From: Hyphomicrobium sp.
GTDB taxonomy: Bacteria; Pseudomonadota; Alphaproteobacteria; Rhizobiales; Hyphomicrobiaceae
Assembly (NCBI GenBank): GCA_019751875.1
Contig: JAIEMV010000006.1
Span: 124,001 to 188,000 of the forward strand
Direction: 5' to 3'
DNA: 64,000 bases
Positions 50,096 to 59,525 of this stretch are shown here, piece after piece. Every line of letters starts with the position of its first letter. The stretch's first letter is position 1. The notes under the pieces are model-generated. The model searched no databases. It saw only the letters and a list, made by a program, of their open reading frames with translations, and was not told the DNA's origin. Position numbers and translations under genes: made by a program.

Positions 50096-51499
50096 TTAGT
50101 GACCCGAATGACCGCTTGGCTTGACTGCTTTGACCTCAGTTTCGGTTGCCGGCGAGTTTGAAGGCGCGGCTGGTGCGCGCACTGGGTTGGCGAGCTTTTC
50201 CGGATCGCCCGTCCACTTGTAAGCCACCGTCCCTTCCGGATTCTTGTACCAACCCGGATCCTTGTAATCGTTGCGGTCAAGTCCTTCGCGGACTTTGACA
50301 ACGGAAAACATGCCGCCCATCTCGACTGGACCGAATTGCGCAAAGCCGGTCATCATCGGCAACGTGTTATCGGGCAGCGGCATTTCCATTTCGCCCATGT
50401 CTGCCATGCCGGCCCCTCCCATCGGCATGTAGCCCTTTACCATGCCGCTCATGCGCTTCTTCAACTCGGTCTGATCGACGCCAATGAACGTTCTCAGATC
50501 GTGGCCCATGGCATTCATCGTGTGATGTGACTTGTGGCAGTGAATCGCCCAATCACCCTCGTGAATGGCGTCGAATTCATAGGCCCGCATCTGACCCACC
50601 GCACAATCAATCGTTACCTCTGGCCAGCGCGATTCAGGTCGTGTCCATCCGCCATCCGTGCACGTGACCTCGAAGTGATAGCCGTGCATATGGATCGGAT
50701 GGTTGGTCATCGTCAGGTTGCCGAAGCGCACGCGCACCCGATCGCCCTTGCGCACAACCAGCGGATCGATCCCAGGGAACACGCGGCTGTTCCAGCTCCA
50801 CAAGTTGAAGTTCAGCATCTCTGCAATCCGCGGCACGTATGAGCCTGGATCGATATCGTAGGCGTTAAGCAGAAAAACGAAGTCGCGGTCGACGCGCATG
50901 AACTTCGGATCCTTGGGGTGGACAACGAAGAAGCCCATCATGCCCATCGCCATCTGGACCATTTCATCGGCGTGCGGGTGGTACATGAAGGTCCCGGACT
51001 TGGCGATTTGCCACTCGTAGACGTAGGTTTCGCCAGGCTTGATGTGCGGCTGGTTCAGCCCGCCGACCCCGTCCATGCCGCTCGGTAGAATCTGCCCGTG
51101 CCAATGGATCGTTGTATGCTCGGGCAGCTTGTTGGTCACAAAGATGCGAACCTTGTCGCCCTCCACGACCTCGATGGTCGGGCCGGGTGATTGCCCATTG
51201 TAGCCCCACAGATGCGCCTTCATGCCAGGCGCCATTTCGCGCACGACGGGCTCAGCGACGAGATGAAACTCTTTCCATTCGCCGTTGATACGTGGCGCCA
51301 ACGTCCAGCCGTTCAGCGTCACAACAGGCTGATAATCTGGTCCGCTTGATGGAGCGACGACTGGCGCTTGCGTTGCCGGAGATGTCTGGAACTGGAGTTC
51401 GGGAACGGCTGCGTGCGCCGGCCGGCCGGTCACTTTGGATGCCCCTAGGAGTGCAAGACCGCCTGTGGCCGCCATCATATCTCTGCGTGAAACCGTCAT
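50096..51499 (-). CDS. Multicopper oxidase (CopA/CueO type)
   Basis: A 467-aa Tat-exported oxidase (SRRDMMAATGG). Four copper-ligand blocks are visible: TTIHWHG, MYHPHADE, HPIHMHGYHFE and AIHCHKSHHTM. The C-terminal region is Met-rich (GGAGMADMGEMEMPLPDNTL), typical of cuprous oxidases. It probably oxidises Cu(I) to less toxic Cu(II) in the periplasm. It is 20 bp downstream of the outer-membrane factor gene. Confidence 0.94.
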   Translation of the reverse strand: MTVSRRDMMAATGGLALLGASKVTGRPAHAAVPELQFQTSPATQAPVVAPSSGPDYQPVVTLNGWTLAPRINGEWKEFHLVAEPVVREMAPGMKAHLWGYNGQSPGPTIEVVEGDKVRIFVTNKLPEHTTIHWHGQILPSGMDGVGGLNQPHIKPGETYVYEWQIAKSGTFMYHPHADEMVQMAMGMMGFFVVHPKDPKFMRVDRDFVFLLNAYDIDPGSYVPRIAEMLNFNLWSWNSRVFPGIDPLVVRKGDRVRVRFGNLTMTNHPIHMHGYHFEVTCTDGGWTRPESRWPEVTIDCAVGQMRAYEFDAIHEGDWAIHCHKSHHTMNAMGHDLRTFIGVDQTELKKRMSGMVKGYMPMGGAGMADMGEMEMPLPDNTLPMMTGFAQFGPVEMGGMFSVVKVREGLDRNDYKDPGWYKNPEGTVAYKWTGDPEKLANPVRAPAAPSNSPATETEVKAVKPSGHSGH

Positions 51500-51519
51500 C
51501 TCTCAGGGTCCTTTCAACT

Positions 51520-53010
51520 CTATCCGCCGGCAGCACCAGGCACCCGGGCTTGCGGGTCCGCTGCATCCCGTCCACCGACTACGGCGGTGTGAAGATCAAC
51601 CTTGGCCAGCCAAAAATCCCGCCGGGCAGTGACCGCTTGAACATTCGTATCTATGCGCGCCCTGGCATCGGTCAGCAACGCGAAAACATCAATAAGCATG
51701 CCGTTATAGTTCAACAAAGTCTGCTCGCTGATGATCTGGCGCAAGGGCAAGATCTCGCGCTCGTAGTGGCGCACCACGTCGAAGTTGCCGCGATAAGCCT
51801 GATAGGCCTGACGCGCCTCGGACCGGACGTTGACGGCCTTTTCGATCACGCGATTGACCGCCGCCATGTAAGTTTCTTCCGCCCGGCGCGTGCGGACTTC
51901 ACCGAAATCATAGATCGGGATCTGAAAATCGACATCAAGACCGCGCCAGCGGATTTTTTCGGTCCGGTCAGTCGTCGTCCTAATGAGACTAGGACCGGGC
52001 CCGAGCGTGTAATCGACCTCGGTGACATCGGTTTTTTCAAGCCGGCGAATACCACGCACGTCCAGAACATCGATAAAGCGCGTTGCGTGGGTTAGTCCGA
52101 ACTCTTTGGCGAGGATTGCGACTTCCATTCGCGCGATCTCAAGATCAACTCGAAACAGCACAGCTTCGGTTTCGATGTCGTCTTCGATCTTTGGCTTCGA
52201 GGGCAGTGCGGGGAGTTTGTCAGCCAGTTTGTATTTGATCTGCGCGCCCCACAGCCCGAGTGCCTGATTAAGCCGTTCGCGTTCGAGACGTTGGTTCAAT
52301 CGCGCTTGCGCCAGCTGGCCGCCGACCTCGGCCGTGAAGGCATGCTCGCGCGCCTGGTCCAGCTTCGACATGCCGCCTGTTTCGCCGAGCTTCTTTGCAA
52401 AGTCCGAGACTGTTTCGGCTGACATCAGCGCTTGATTGAGTAGCTTCACTAATTCATTCGCAGCCACCGCGCGGTAATAGGCCCGCCGCGCATCGGCAGC
52501 AACCCTAAGCGTCGTTTCAACAGCGCGCGTCTGAGCCTGGAAAAAGCGATCTTCGGCAATCTCCCGCCGGCGTGGCAGTGTCAGCAGGCTCAATACATTC
52601 TGCAGTATCTGCGCTTCCAGCTCGATCGAAGACGGCTGTACGAGCCGGGACAACGTAATGGCAGGCGAAGGTGGCAGACTGGCTTCGACTATCGTTGACT
52701 CGGAAACGCCCAACTCGTTGTAAGCGGCCTGAAGGCCACGATTGTTCAGGAGCGCAATCCTAACGGCTGCATCTGCCGTCATCGTGCGTGATAGCAGGTC
52801 GGCGACCCTTGCTTGGGCGGCGGTGGCTTCGTCCTCACTGCGGATCTTGCGAACGGGCTCGCCGATTGCAGCCGTCGTTAGGTCACTTACGATGCCCATG
52901 CCTCCATCGGGCGAGAATTTTGCGCAACCTCCTAGAAAGACGACCAAAGTCAACGTCGGCGATAATCTGCCAAATCGCGCACGCCATTCGCGTCGTCGGC
53001 TCAAAACCAT
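51520..53010 (-). CDS. TolC/CusC-like outer-membrane efflux lipoprotein
   Basis: A 496-aa outer-membrane factor. A basic N-terminus leads to lipobox VVFLGGC. Two internal halves of long coiled coils are seen (LGVSESTIVEASLPPSPAIT and LYMSAETVSDFAKKL regions). No RND pump or membrane-fusion gene is beside it, although it shares the strand with the multicopper oxidase. It may serve a pump encoded elsewhere, such as the ABC exporter at the left of the window. Confidence 0.86.
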   Translation of the reverse strand: MVLSRRREWRARFGRLSPTLTLVVFLGGCAKFSPDGGMGIVSDLTTAAIGEPVRKIRSEDEATAAQARVADLLSRTMTADAAVRIALLNNRGLQAAYNELGVSESTIVEASLPPSPAITLSRLVQPSSIELEAQILQNVLSLLTLPRRREIAEDRFFQAQTRAVETTLRVAADARRAYYRAVAANELVKLLNQALMSAETVSDFAKKLGETGGMSKLDQAREHAFTAEVGGQLAQARLNQRLERERLNQALGLWGAQIKYKLADKLPALPSKPKIEDDIETEAVLFRVDLEIARMEVAILAKEFGLTHATRFIDVLDVRGIRRLEKTDVTEVDYTLGPGPSLIRTTTDRTEKIRWRGLDVDFQIPIYDFGEVRTRRAEETYMAAVNRVIEKAVNVRSEARQAYQAYRGNFDVVRHYEREILPLRQIISEQTLLNYNGMLIDVFALLTDARARIDTNVQAVTARRDFWLAKVDLHTAVVGGRDAADPQARVPGAAGG

Positions 53011-53079
53011 GAGCGCTTCCCCCCCCCGGTGTGCTCAGACCTGCCGTGCTCGCCCCCGCGACCACGGCAGTCGAAAAGT

Positions 53080-53400
53080 CTAGTGCTGCATGCCCGGCAT
53101 CGGCGCCATTTCGGGCGGCTTAGATGGTGCCGCTGGCGGCGCTTGCGGCTGGCTTTGCTGCGATTCGGCCGGCATAGATCCCGGAGATCCCGGAGGCGCG
53201 ACACGACGGTTAATGTCACCCCAAGGTAGGGGTTCCACGGGCCGATATGTCTTCAGACCAGCGCCTATCGATCGATAGCCGCTGCTTGGAACGTCAACGC
53301 GCTCGTCTGGCAACGGGCCGGAATGCGGCCATTCCGGCGTGATGTTCGCCCACCCGGTCAAAAGGACAGTGGCTGTTAATACTATTGTCGATTTAAGCAC
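53080..53400 (-). CDS. Small exported Pro-rich protein
   Basis: A 106-aa protein starting with GTG. A hydrophobic signal (STIVLTATVLLTGWA) is followed by a Pro/Ser/Gln-rich tail ending MAPMPGMQH, which could bind copper through Met and His. GGGAGAG lies seven bases before GTG 53400; the overlapping TTG at 53403 is closer to that site. It opens the minus-strand copper operon. Confidence 0.6.
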   Translation of the reverse strand: MLKSTIVLTATVLLTGWANITPEWPHSGPLPDERVDVPSSGYRSIGAGLKTYRPVEPLPWGDINRRVAPPGSPGSMPAESQQSQPQAPPAAPSKPPEMAPMPGMQH

Positions 53401-53770
53401 CAATAATCTCTCCCTGTCCGCTGTTTTAGCGCCCAGCCCGACTCATAATCAGCCACTCAAAGTTTAGATTGGATCGCGCTACCATGCGTTGCGCGAATGT
53501 TACAAATTATTTCACCTGGCCTGCTGCCGGTTTCGTGGACACCGAGATTGGGTGTTTCATGAAGCCGGAGGTGGCCAACCGACCGTTCCGCACCGCGGGC
53601 TTCGAGTCGTGTTGAATGGCCCGCAACAGCGGGGTAAGGGGTCCTGTTCAGGCGTCGTCGTTCGCAGTCGTTCCGATCAAGGTCCAGTTTGGTGCAAACC
53701 CCACCCGCGCGCTTGTTGGCCCGTACAGCACGCTCTTAAGATTGTTAAGGTTCTTCGGTGGAGGCAGGTG
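53401..53770. other. Divergent promoter region between the two copper regulons
   Basis: About 370 bp between divergent copper genes: the minus-strand operon (53400) and the second two-component system (53771). No gene is supported; upstream in-frame codons of the response regulator have poor composition. It should contain two promoters and their operators. Confidence 0.5.
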
Positions 53771-54499
53771 ATGGCATCCGAGCCACACGTTCTGGTCGTC
53801 GATGACGACCGTGGGATAAGAGACCTCCTGACACGATACCTGCGCAGGAACGGTCTGCGCGTTCACGTGGCGGCCAACGGCCGCGAAATGTGGTCTCGAC
53901 TGAGCGAGTGCAAGATTGACTTGGTGGTGCTTGATCGCGTCATGCCGGGGGAGGATGGACTTACGCTTTGCCGCGAATTGAGAGCTCACAGTCGCGTCCC
54001 GATCATAATGCTGACGCTTCTGGGAGCGGAGACAGATCGCATATTGGGCCTTCAGATGGGCGCCGATGACTATGTGCAGAAACCGTTCAATCCCGAGGAA
54101 CTCCTGGCCCGCATCAGGGCTGTGTTACGGCGCGCCAATGATCTTCCTTTGCGGGGGGAGTTGAAGAACGACGCGGTGCTTCGCTTCGCAGGATGGACGT
54201 TGGATCGGACCCGCCGGCGGCTCGTCACGCCAGCTGGTGCTATGGTCGCCTTAACGGATGGGGAATTCGACTTGTTGGTCGCGTTTGCCCAGCATCCTCA
54301 AGTCATACTGTCTCGCGATCAACTTCTCGATCTGGCCCGGGGACGCGCGGCCGCTGCGTTCGACCGCGGCATTGACATGCAGATCGCGCGACTGAGGAGA
54401 AAGATCGAAGCCGATCCCGCAGATCCTGAGCTCATCAAGACAATTCGCAATAAGGGGTATGTCTTTACCCCAGAGGTTTTCGAGGAGGCCCATGTATAA
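53771..54499 (+). CDS. OmpR-family response regulator (second TCS)
   Basis: A 242-aa regulator. Receiver: HVLVVDDDRGIRDLLTRYLR, Asp in LVVLDRVMPGEDGLT, Lys in YVQKPFNPEEL. Effector winged helix: DMQIARLRRKIE and IKTIRNKGYVFTP. ATG 53771 has GGAGG six bases upstream. The histidine kinase gene overlaps its end by 8 bp. It is a paralogue of the 48097 product. Confidence 0.92.
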   Translation: MASEPHVLVVDDDRGIRDLLTRYLRRNGLRVHVAANGREMWSRLSECKIDLVVLDRVMPGEDGLTLCRELRAHSRVPIIMLTLLGAETDRILGLQMGADDYVQKPFNPEELLARIRAVLRRANDLPLRGELKNDAVLRFAGWTLDRTRRRLVTPAGAMVALTDGEFDLLVAFAQHPQVILSRDQLLDLARGRAAAAFDRGIDMQIARLRRKIEADPADPELIKTIRNKGYVFTPEVFEEAHV

Positions 54500-55895
54500 T
54501 ATTCTCGACAGCGTCAGGGGCAGGATACTCCTCGTCGTGTTAGTGTTTGTGTCGATTTCGCACATTGTTGGTCTTTGGATCTATGCTCAGCGAAGCGACG
54601 CGTCGACCACTCTCCTACGTGACGCCATGCTCGCCGAGCGCATTTCCCTCATCGTGAGACTGGTCGAGAGGGTACCGTCGAGGGATGTCCCGACGCTATT
54701 GAAGCTCGTGAGCGGTCCCGTCGCTGGCTTTTCTTTGTCGACTGTGACCGCCGCCGGAGAAGAGCCTCCCGAAGGCTCGCGGACTCACTTGCTGGAGCAC
54801 TTGTTGAGCGCGTTCTTGAACCATCCGACGCATGACAACATTCGGACGACGTTCTCTACCTCCAACGAAATGACGGAAACCGCCGCACTGCTCGTCACCA
54901 TCAATAATTCTTCTCACACAGAGCTCGATCACTTGCCTGGAAACCCCCTGGCCCACATCAGCTCAACCGGGACTGCGGCCATAGACATCAGGCTCCGTAA
55001 CGGCCAGTTACTACATGTGGTTGCTCCGATGCTCGGCGTGGCGCCCTTCTCGCTTTGGAAGACGGGAGTATCGCTGGCCGTCATGCTGATCACGATTTTG
55101 CCGCTCGCGATCTGGGTCGTGTATCGATGGAACAAGCCCCTTATGGTTCTCGCGGCAGCAGCCAAATGCTTGGGACGAGACATTTATGTCCCACCCTTGA
55201 ATGAGAACGGGCCCTTGGAAATACGAACAACAGCGCATGCCTTTAACGTCATGCAAGAGCAAATCCGAAGACTGGTACAGGACCGCATTGCAATCGGTGC
55301 GGCCATCGCGCACGACCTTGGCACGCCGGTCACTCGGCTTTGGTTGCGCGCCGAAGAAATTGCTGATGTCGACATACGGGAACCAATTCTGGCCGAGCTC
55401 AGTCAGATGCGCCGGATGATCACCGAGACGCTGTCCTTTGCTCGTATGGATTTCACTGCAGAGACAAGCGAGCCTATAGATCTATTGTCTTTCGTCCAAC
55501 GCGTGTGTGACGAACAAGCCGATATTGGCGGGGACGTCGAGGTCAGTGGGCCAGCGCGCCTCGTGATCCGCACCAAGCCCATGGCGCTGCACAGGACGCT
55601 CTCAAACGTCATCGATAACGCTGTGAAATATGGTAAGCGCGCACGCGTCACCGTTGAGGAACAAGACGAATCTGTAGCGCTCCTTGTCGATGACGATGGT
55701 CCAGGGATTCCCGAGGATATGCACAAAGTGGTGTTTGAGCCCTTTCGGCGTCTCCAACAAGAAGAGAATGGGGCGGAAGGCACCGGTCTTGGCCTGACGG
55801 CGGCGCGCATCTTGGTGAGAAGCATTGGTGGCGAGATCACCTTAAGCAATCGACCCGAGGGCGGGCTCAGGGTGTCGGTTCATCTGCCAAAATAG
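54492..55895 (+). CDS. Sensor histidine kinase (second TCS)
   Basis: A 467-aa membrane kinase with two TM helices (about residues 10-32 and 190-215) around a periplasmic sensor and a HAMP-like region (RIAIGAAIAHDLGTPVTRLW contains the H-box). N-box NVIDNAVKYG, G-boxes DDDGPGIPEDM and GTGLGLTAARI are intact. GAGGAGG precedes ATG 54492 inside the regulator gene. Signal is unknown, probably copper or envelope stress by context. Confidence 0.92.
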   Translation: MYNILDSVRGRILLVVLVFVSISHIVGLWIYAQRSDASTTLLRDAMLAERISLIVRLVERVPSRDVPTLLKLVSGPVAGFSLSTVTAAGEEPPEGSRTHLLEHLLSAFLNHPTHDNIRTTFSTSNEMTETAALLVTINNSSHTELDHLPGNPLAHISSTGTAAIDIRLRNGQLLHVVAPMLGVAPFSLWKTGVSLAVMLITILPLAIWVVYRWNKPLMVLAAAAKCLGRDIYVPPLNENGPLEIRTTAHAFNVMQEQIRRLVQDRIAIGAAIAHDLGTPVTRLWLRAEEIADVDIREPILAELSQMRRMITETLSFARMDFTAETSEPIDLLSFVQRVCDEQADIGGDVEVSGPARLVIRTKPMALHRTLSNVIDNAVKYGKRARVTVEEQDESVALLVDDDGPGIPEDMHKVVFEPFRRLQQEENGAEGTGLGLTAARILVRSIGGEITLSNRPEGGLRVSVHLPK

Positions 55896-56181
55896 CTGGT
55901 TCAAAGACCAGATGATGTTATCCGGATTCGTGGCCGTGATGATCCGGTGGCTGGCATTGTTTCGAAACTCGGCTGTGCTCTATTCGCTGTGTCCTTCTAT
56001 TGAAGGCGCCTCCCAACTCATCGCCAGCGTTTTTCTCGAATTCGCGACGTGTGCAATCATTTGAAACAATCCTGCAAACAACATGTAGCCTTTCTCTCCT
56101 AATTGTCTGGTCACGGCAAATCACAGAGGGGCCTTCAAGCCACTCGTGGACATAATCAGATAACAGAGAAGGGAGACTCTC

Positions 56182-56472
56182 ATGATCGCGAACACATTTA
56201 AAATCGCTGCGCTTGCGGTGGCGGCTGGCATCCTCGCGGGGCCGGTTCAAGCATCGACGGTATGGCACTTCCCCTATAAGGCGGCGCCGTTCGCTATGTC
56301 GCACGAACGACCAATATTGAAGGCGATCAATCCTAAGCCGCGAGAAACCAAGCATCGCGATCGGGCGACCGTCGGAAGCGGCGGAATGGTGGTCGCGCAT
56401 CATAAGCCGCCCTACCATAACGGCGTGCCCAAATCACCGCCGGTTAAAGTGGGTCCGCGAGAGACCGCATAG
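56182..56472 (+). CDS. Small secreted His-rich protein
   Basis: A 96-aa protein with a signal peptide (residues 1-24, cleaved after VQA). The mature part is rich in Pro, Lys and His (TKHRDRATVGSGG; VAHHKPPYHNG) without Cys. GAAGGGAG precedes the ATG. It may bind metal in the periplasm, but no family is known to me. Confidence 0.6.
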   Translation: MIANTFKIAALAVAAGILAGPVQASTVWHFPYKAAPFAMSHERPILKAINPKPRETKHRDRATVGSGGMVVAHHKPPYHNGVPKSPPVKVGPRETA

Positions 56473-56568
56473 CCATCCCAATTCGGCGACTGCCGAATCT
56501 GAACCCCGGCTGCGACCGCGCTCCACCGCGGCTAGGGCATTTGATTTGGAGCGTATTAGGAGTTTAAG

Positions 56569-56841
56569 ATGAGAATGGCACTGCGCAGGACGAATGTGCT
56601 TGCACTTGGTACAATAGGGTTGGTGGCCGCTTTGGCTTCTGGTGCCATGGCAGCTACACCTGAGGAACGTGCAAAGTGCGAAGCAATGGTCAAAAAGATG
56701 GGAGCTCCGGCGCCTCACGATCACGGTAAGGACAAAACGGGTGCGCCGAATGCCATGACGGCAGACCATGTTCGGTGCAAGGAAATCCTTGCCGAGCCCG
56801 CCCATGGGAACAAGGAAGGTTCCAAGCACAACCAAAATTAG
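56569..56841 (+). CDS. Small secreted His-rich protein
   Basis: A 90-aa protein with a signal peptide (about residues 1-28, ending AMAA). The mature part has KMGAPAPHDHGKDKTG and HGNKEGSKHNQN, with two Cys (AKCEAMV and VRCKEIL). AGGAG lies before ATG 56569. It is like the 56182 product in size and export and probably shares its promoter, although a spacer of 96 bp lies between. Confidence 0.6.
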   Translation: MRMALRRTNVLALGTIGLVAALASGAMAATPEERAKCEAMVKKMGAPAPHDHGKDKTGAPNAMTADHVRCKEILAEPAHGNKEGSKHNQN

Positions 56842-56857
56842 CGACTGTCAAAATTGC

Positions 56858-56900
56858 TACAATAAAAATCGGGGCACTGCTTCAAGGCAGCGCCCCGATT
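56858..56900 (-). terminator. Terminator of the 56952 gene
   Basis: AATCGGGGC (56867-56875) pairs with GCCCCGATT (56892-56900). On the minus strand the stem is followed by TTTATTG, so it terminates the 56952 transcript; it lies between convergent genes. Confidence 0.75.
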
Positions 56901-56951
56901 AGGTTCGTTCAGACTTTGCGGCTTTTGCAATCGGGACGAAAGCTGTACCGA

Positions 56952-57452
56952 TCATTCGCGAGGGCTCTGAATACGAGCAGCGACCGTTGCACGCCTTGCA
57001 CGAGTGAGACCTATGGCCGGGATTAAAATCCATTGCATGAGGGGCGCCAAGCCCGTTCCAATAACAGGTACAACTGGCATCAGCGACGAGTATGCCCAGC
57101 TTGTCCGGACAACAATGTTGAGCCACTCGCTGAAGATCGTATAGCCAACACCGAGTATGATGGTGACAGCAAGGACCAGATTGTGTCTTTCGTCCGGCCA
57201 GTTCTTTGTGCCGACTGATACCAGGGCCAGAATCAGTGCGGAGAGAGCAATCAATGCATCGCCGAGTGTGCAGTGAATAACGGCAAAGGCTATGTCGCGT
57301 GCCGTCCCGGTCGTCCAGATCGTGTAGAGAGGAAGTTGCAAGGTTTCCCAGATGAGATTGGCCACGAGTATGACAGCCATATAGATCGTGATAGCTCGGA
57401 GCCAATCGGGGGCCGCGGGGTGCGGCAGAGAGACATCACCGGTTGAATTCAT
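56952..57452 (-). CDS. Integral membrane protein, unknown
   Basis: A 166-aa protein with about five hydrophobic helices (IYMAVILVANLIWETLQLPL; ALIALSALILALVSVG; LVLAVTIILGVGYTIF). No known motif. The ATG at 57452 follows GGGAACAAT. It closes a run of small minus-strand membrane genes near the copper region. Confidence 0.65.
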   Translation of the reverse strand: MNSTGDVSLPHPAAPDWLRAITIYMAVILVANLIWETLQLPLYTIWTTGTARDIAFAVIHCTLGDALIALSALILALVSVGTKNWPDERHNLVLAVTIILGVGYTIFSEWLNIVVRTSWAYSSLMPVVPVIGTGLAPLMQWILIPAIGLTRARRATVAARIQSPRE

Positions 57453-57596
57453 ATTGTTCCCGCCGGTCAAGAAGACGCTAGGACGGAATTGAAGACGATT
57501 TACTTAATGCTGGCCTCAGGGAGCACCCGAACGCCAGCCATCCGCGATATTGGCATCGCCTCTCACACTCTCACGCTGTTCCATATCCGCCGCTCA

Positions 57597-58070
57597 TCAC
57601 TGTATGTCAATGGTGTGGGCGGAAAGCCGGGTTAAGCTGACCGAGAGCCAGCTGAAGATCACGACATCGATTAGCGTTGCCAACGTGGCCTGCACCATCA
57701 CGATCACCTGAAAGACGGAGAGTGCGTTGGACCCTCGCATCCAATCGACGAAGGCGTAGACGACGACAAAGAGGGGTAGCAGGGAGACCAGTATTTGCAT
57801 CATCGTGTGCATTGCGCCGCCGCGAGGCTGAGCTACAACGGATCGCGCTTGCCACGCTACATAAAGCAACGCGATGACGCCGACCCAGGAGACATGCCGC
57901 ATCGCTGCGTTTACATTCTGAAGTTCCGGGGAATGTCCCCACCACAAAACATACAAGAGTAGGATCGAAAGGACGAGCGGCGCGCCATGATTGGACGAGA
58001 ACGCCAGGATGCCGTATCCGCGCCTAACCTGCATCAGCGCTCCTCCGGCTTCTTCATGAGAACTCTTCAT
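57597..58070 (-). CDS. Integral membrane protein, unknown
   Basis: A 157-aa protein with four predicted helices (PLVLSILLLYVLWWG; SWVGVIALLYVAWQA; ILVSLLPLFVVVYAF; ATLATLIDVVIFSWL). GAGG precedes ATG 58070, after the ICMT-like gene. No family recognised. Confidence 0.6.
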   Translation of the reverse strand: MKSSHEEAGGALMQVRRGYGILAFSSNHGAPLVLSILLLYVLWWGHSPELQNVNAAMRHVSWVGVIALLYVAWQARSVVAQPRGGAMHTMMQILVSLLPLFVVVYAFVDWMRGSNALSVFQVIVMVQATLATLIDVVIFSWLSVSLTRLSAHTIDIQ

Positions 58071-58116
58071 GATACGACCTCGCCTACGAATCGACGGTTG
58101 AAATGCTGATTGATGC

Positions 58117-58773
58117 TCATGTCGGAGCTCCGGTTAGTCTTGAGATGCGGGGAAAAAAACCGGGGACCCGTACGGCATACTGCCGATAAGCATCGCCGAA
58201 ATCGGCGATGGCCTCGCGCTCCTCTTGACGTGCCAATCGAATGTACATCCACACAAGAACCGGGAACATCAAGAGTGTTAGAATTGTCGGCCACTGCAGA
58301 AGGAAGCCAAACATCACCATGATAAAGCCTACATACTGGGGATGCCGAACATACGAATAGGGACCGGTGGTTGCGAGCGACTTTGCACGCTGTGCTTTAT
58401 ACAGGACGTACCATGCATTCGATATCACCATGAATCCACCCGCAATGAAGGCAAAACTCAGAATGTGGAAAGGCCCGAAATGTGGATTGGCTTCCCAGCC
58501 GAAGATCATCTCGAGTAGATGTCCAGCATCATGAGAAAACCAGTCCACGTTGGGGTATCGGCTCTGCAGCCAGCCTGACATGAAATAAATGGTCAGCGGA
58601 AAGCCATACATCTCCGTAAACAGTGCCACGAGGAAGGCGCTGAATGCGCCGAACGAGCGCCAGTCACGAGTCGTCTGCGGCTTGAAGAAGGTGTAGGCAA
58701 ACACGATGAAGACCACGGAGTTGATAATGACCAAGCTCCACAATCCATAAGCCGACATTGGCTCGTTCATCAT
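58117..58773 (-). CDS. Isoprenylcysteine methyltransferase-like membrane protein (ICMT/PEMT fold)
   Basis: A 218-aa membrane protein with the ICMT/PEMT signature: RHPQYVGFIMVMFG and, after the last helix, EEREAIADFGDAYRQYAVRV. The first half contributes extra helices. The fold uses S-adenosylmethionine; bacterial substrates are mostly unknown. It overlaps the DUF2933 gene stop by 4 bp and follows GGAGG, so the two are co-translated. Such genes often stand beside DUF2933 in copper clusters. Confidence 0.83.
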   Translation of the reverse strand: MMNEPMSAYGLWSLVIINSVVFIVFAYTFFKPQTTRDWRSFGAFSAFLVALFTEMYGFPLTIYFMSGWLQSRYPNVDWFSHDAGHLLEMIFGWEANPHFGPFHILSFAFIAGGFMVISNAWYVLYKAQRAKSLATTGPYSYVRHPQYVGFIMVMFGFLLQWPTILTLLMFPVLVWMYIRLARQEEREAIADFGDAYRQYAVRVPGFFPRISRLTGAPT

Positions 58774-59069
58774 TTGCCTCCTTTTGTTGCGTCCCAGGTT
58801 GCGGACGAACCTCCGGAGTCGGAGCCCTTATGATTGCTTGGCTGGCTCTGTCCACTATGGCCTTCGTGTCCGCCATGCCCGAACATGTGCAGCAGCGGGC
58901 AGGCAAGAAGGAACAGGAAGGGCAGGATCCCTAAGACATGCGCTCTGTGCTCGGTGAAGAGCAATGTTCCCCCCATAGCCAAGAATGCCAGGAGAACGAC
59001 TCCGCTGCGCGAGGTCCAGAAGCCCCCTCTCCCTCCAGGTTCGTGACGCGAGTGATCGTGGATTGGCAT
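58770..59069 (-). CDS. DUF2933 small membrane protein
   Basis: A 99-aa protein with one helical hairpin (VVLLAFLAMGGTLLFTEHRA; VLGILPFLFLLACPLLHMF) and a His/Gly-rich tail (GHGGHEGHSG). The tail and Cys-Pro-Leu-Leu-His-Met core fit DUF2933, common in metal-resistance islands. AAGGA precedes the ATG. Coupled to the ICMT-like gene downstream. Confidence 0.83.
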   Translation of the reverse strand: MPIHDHSRHEPGGRGGFWTSRSGVVLLAFLAMGGTLLFTEHRAHVLGILPFLFLLACPLLHMFGHGGHEGHSGQSQPSNHKGSDSGGSSATWDATKGGK

Positions 59070-59139
59070 GTGATGTTCCTTCCGGGTGCTCGACGTGTTT
59101 TCTGTCTCTCATTGAGTTGCCCTGATCTTGGGCATGGGT

Positions 59140-59412
59140 TTACTCAGAGCTCGCCGAATTATACGCGAAGGCGAAAAGCGCTCCAAAGGCGAAGCCGACT
59201 AACACTAAGCCGGCTAGTCCGCTCATGAACCGGAAGAGACTGAAGGGCTGGGTCGACTTGAGCGATGTCAGGTCGAGTCCGTGAACAAATGAGTTGAAGA
59301 ATGCCATCGTGCCGTCCGGCCAAATCGCGAGCGCAGCGGCGCAAACGGTATTGAGTACGGCAAGTGTGACTGCGGTGGCTATGCCAGCCGAGAAAGCGTT
59401 TATTTTATTCAT
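59140..59412 (-). CDS. DUF5676 small membrane protein
   Basis: A 90-aa protein with two TM helices (AGIATAVTLAVLNTVCAAAL; MSGLAGLVLVGFAFGALFAF) separated by FFNSFVHGLDLTSLKST, a pattern I recognise as DUF5676. It accompanies DUF2933 and YHS genes in copper-resistance clusters. Function unknown. Confidence 0.8.
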   Translation of the reverse strand: MNKINAFSAGIATAVTLAVLNTVCAAALAIWPDGTMAFFNSFVHGLDLTSLKSTQPFSLFRFMSGLAGLVLVGFAFGALFAFAYNSASSE

Positions 59413-59525
59413 AGCGTATTCCTTTTATTGGCCATAAGTTTCGTCCGACTCGTTGCGAGGCAGACCTGTGCAAATAGTTGCTCGGCCACTTTAGCGGTAG
59501 CAGACCAAATCAGCGTTGCCAGACT

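Noticed and set aside
53489-53770. Upstream 94-codon extension of the second response regulator
   Set aside because: Cys/Arg-rich nonsense composition; ATG 53771 has GGAGG and starts the receiver domain.
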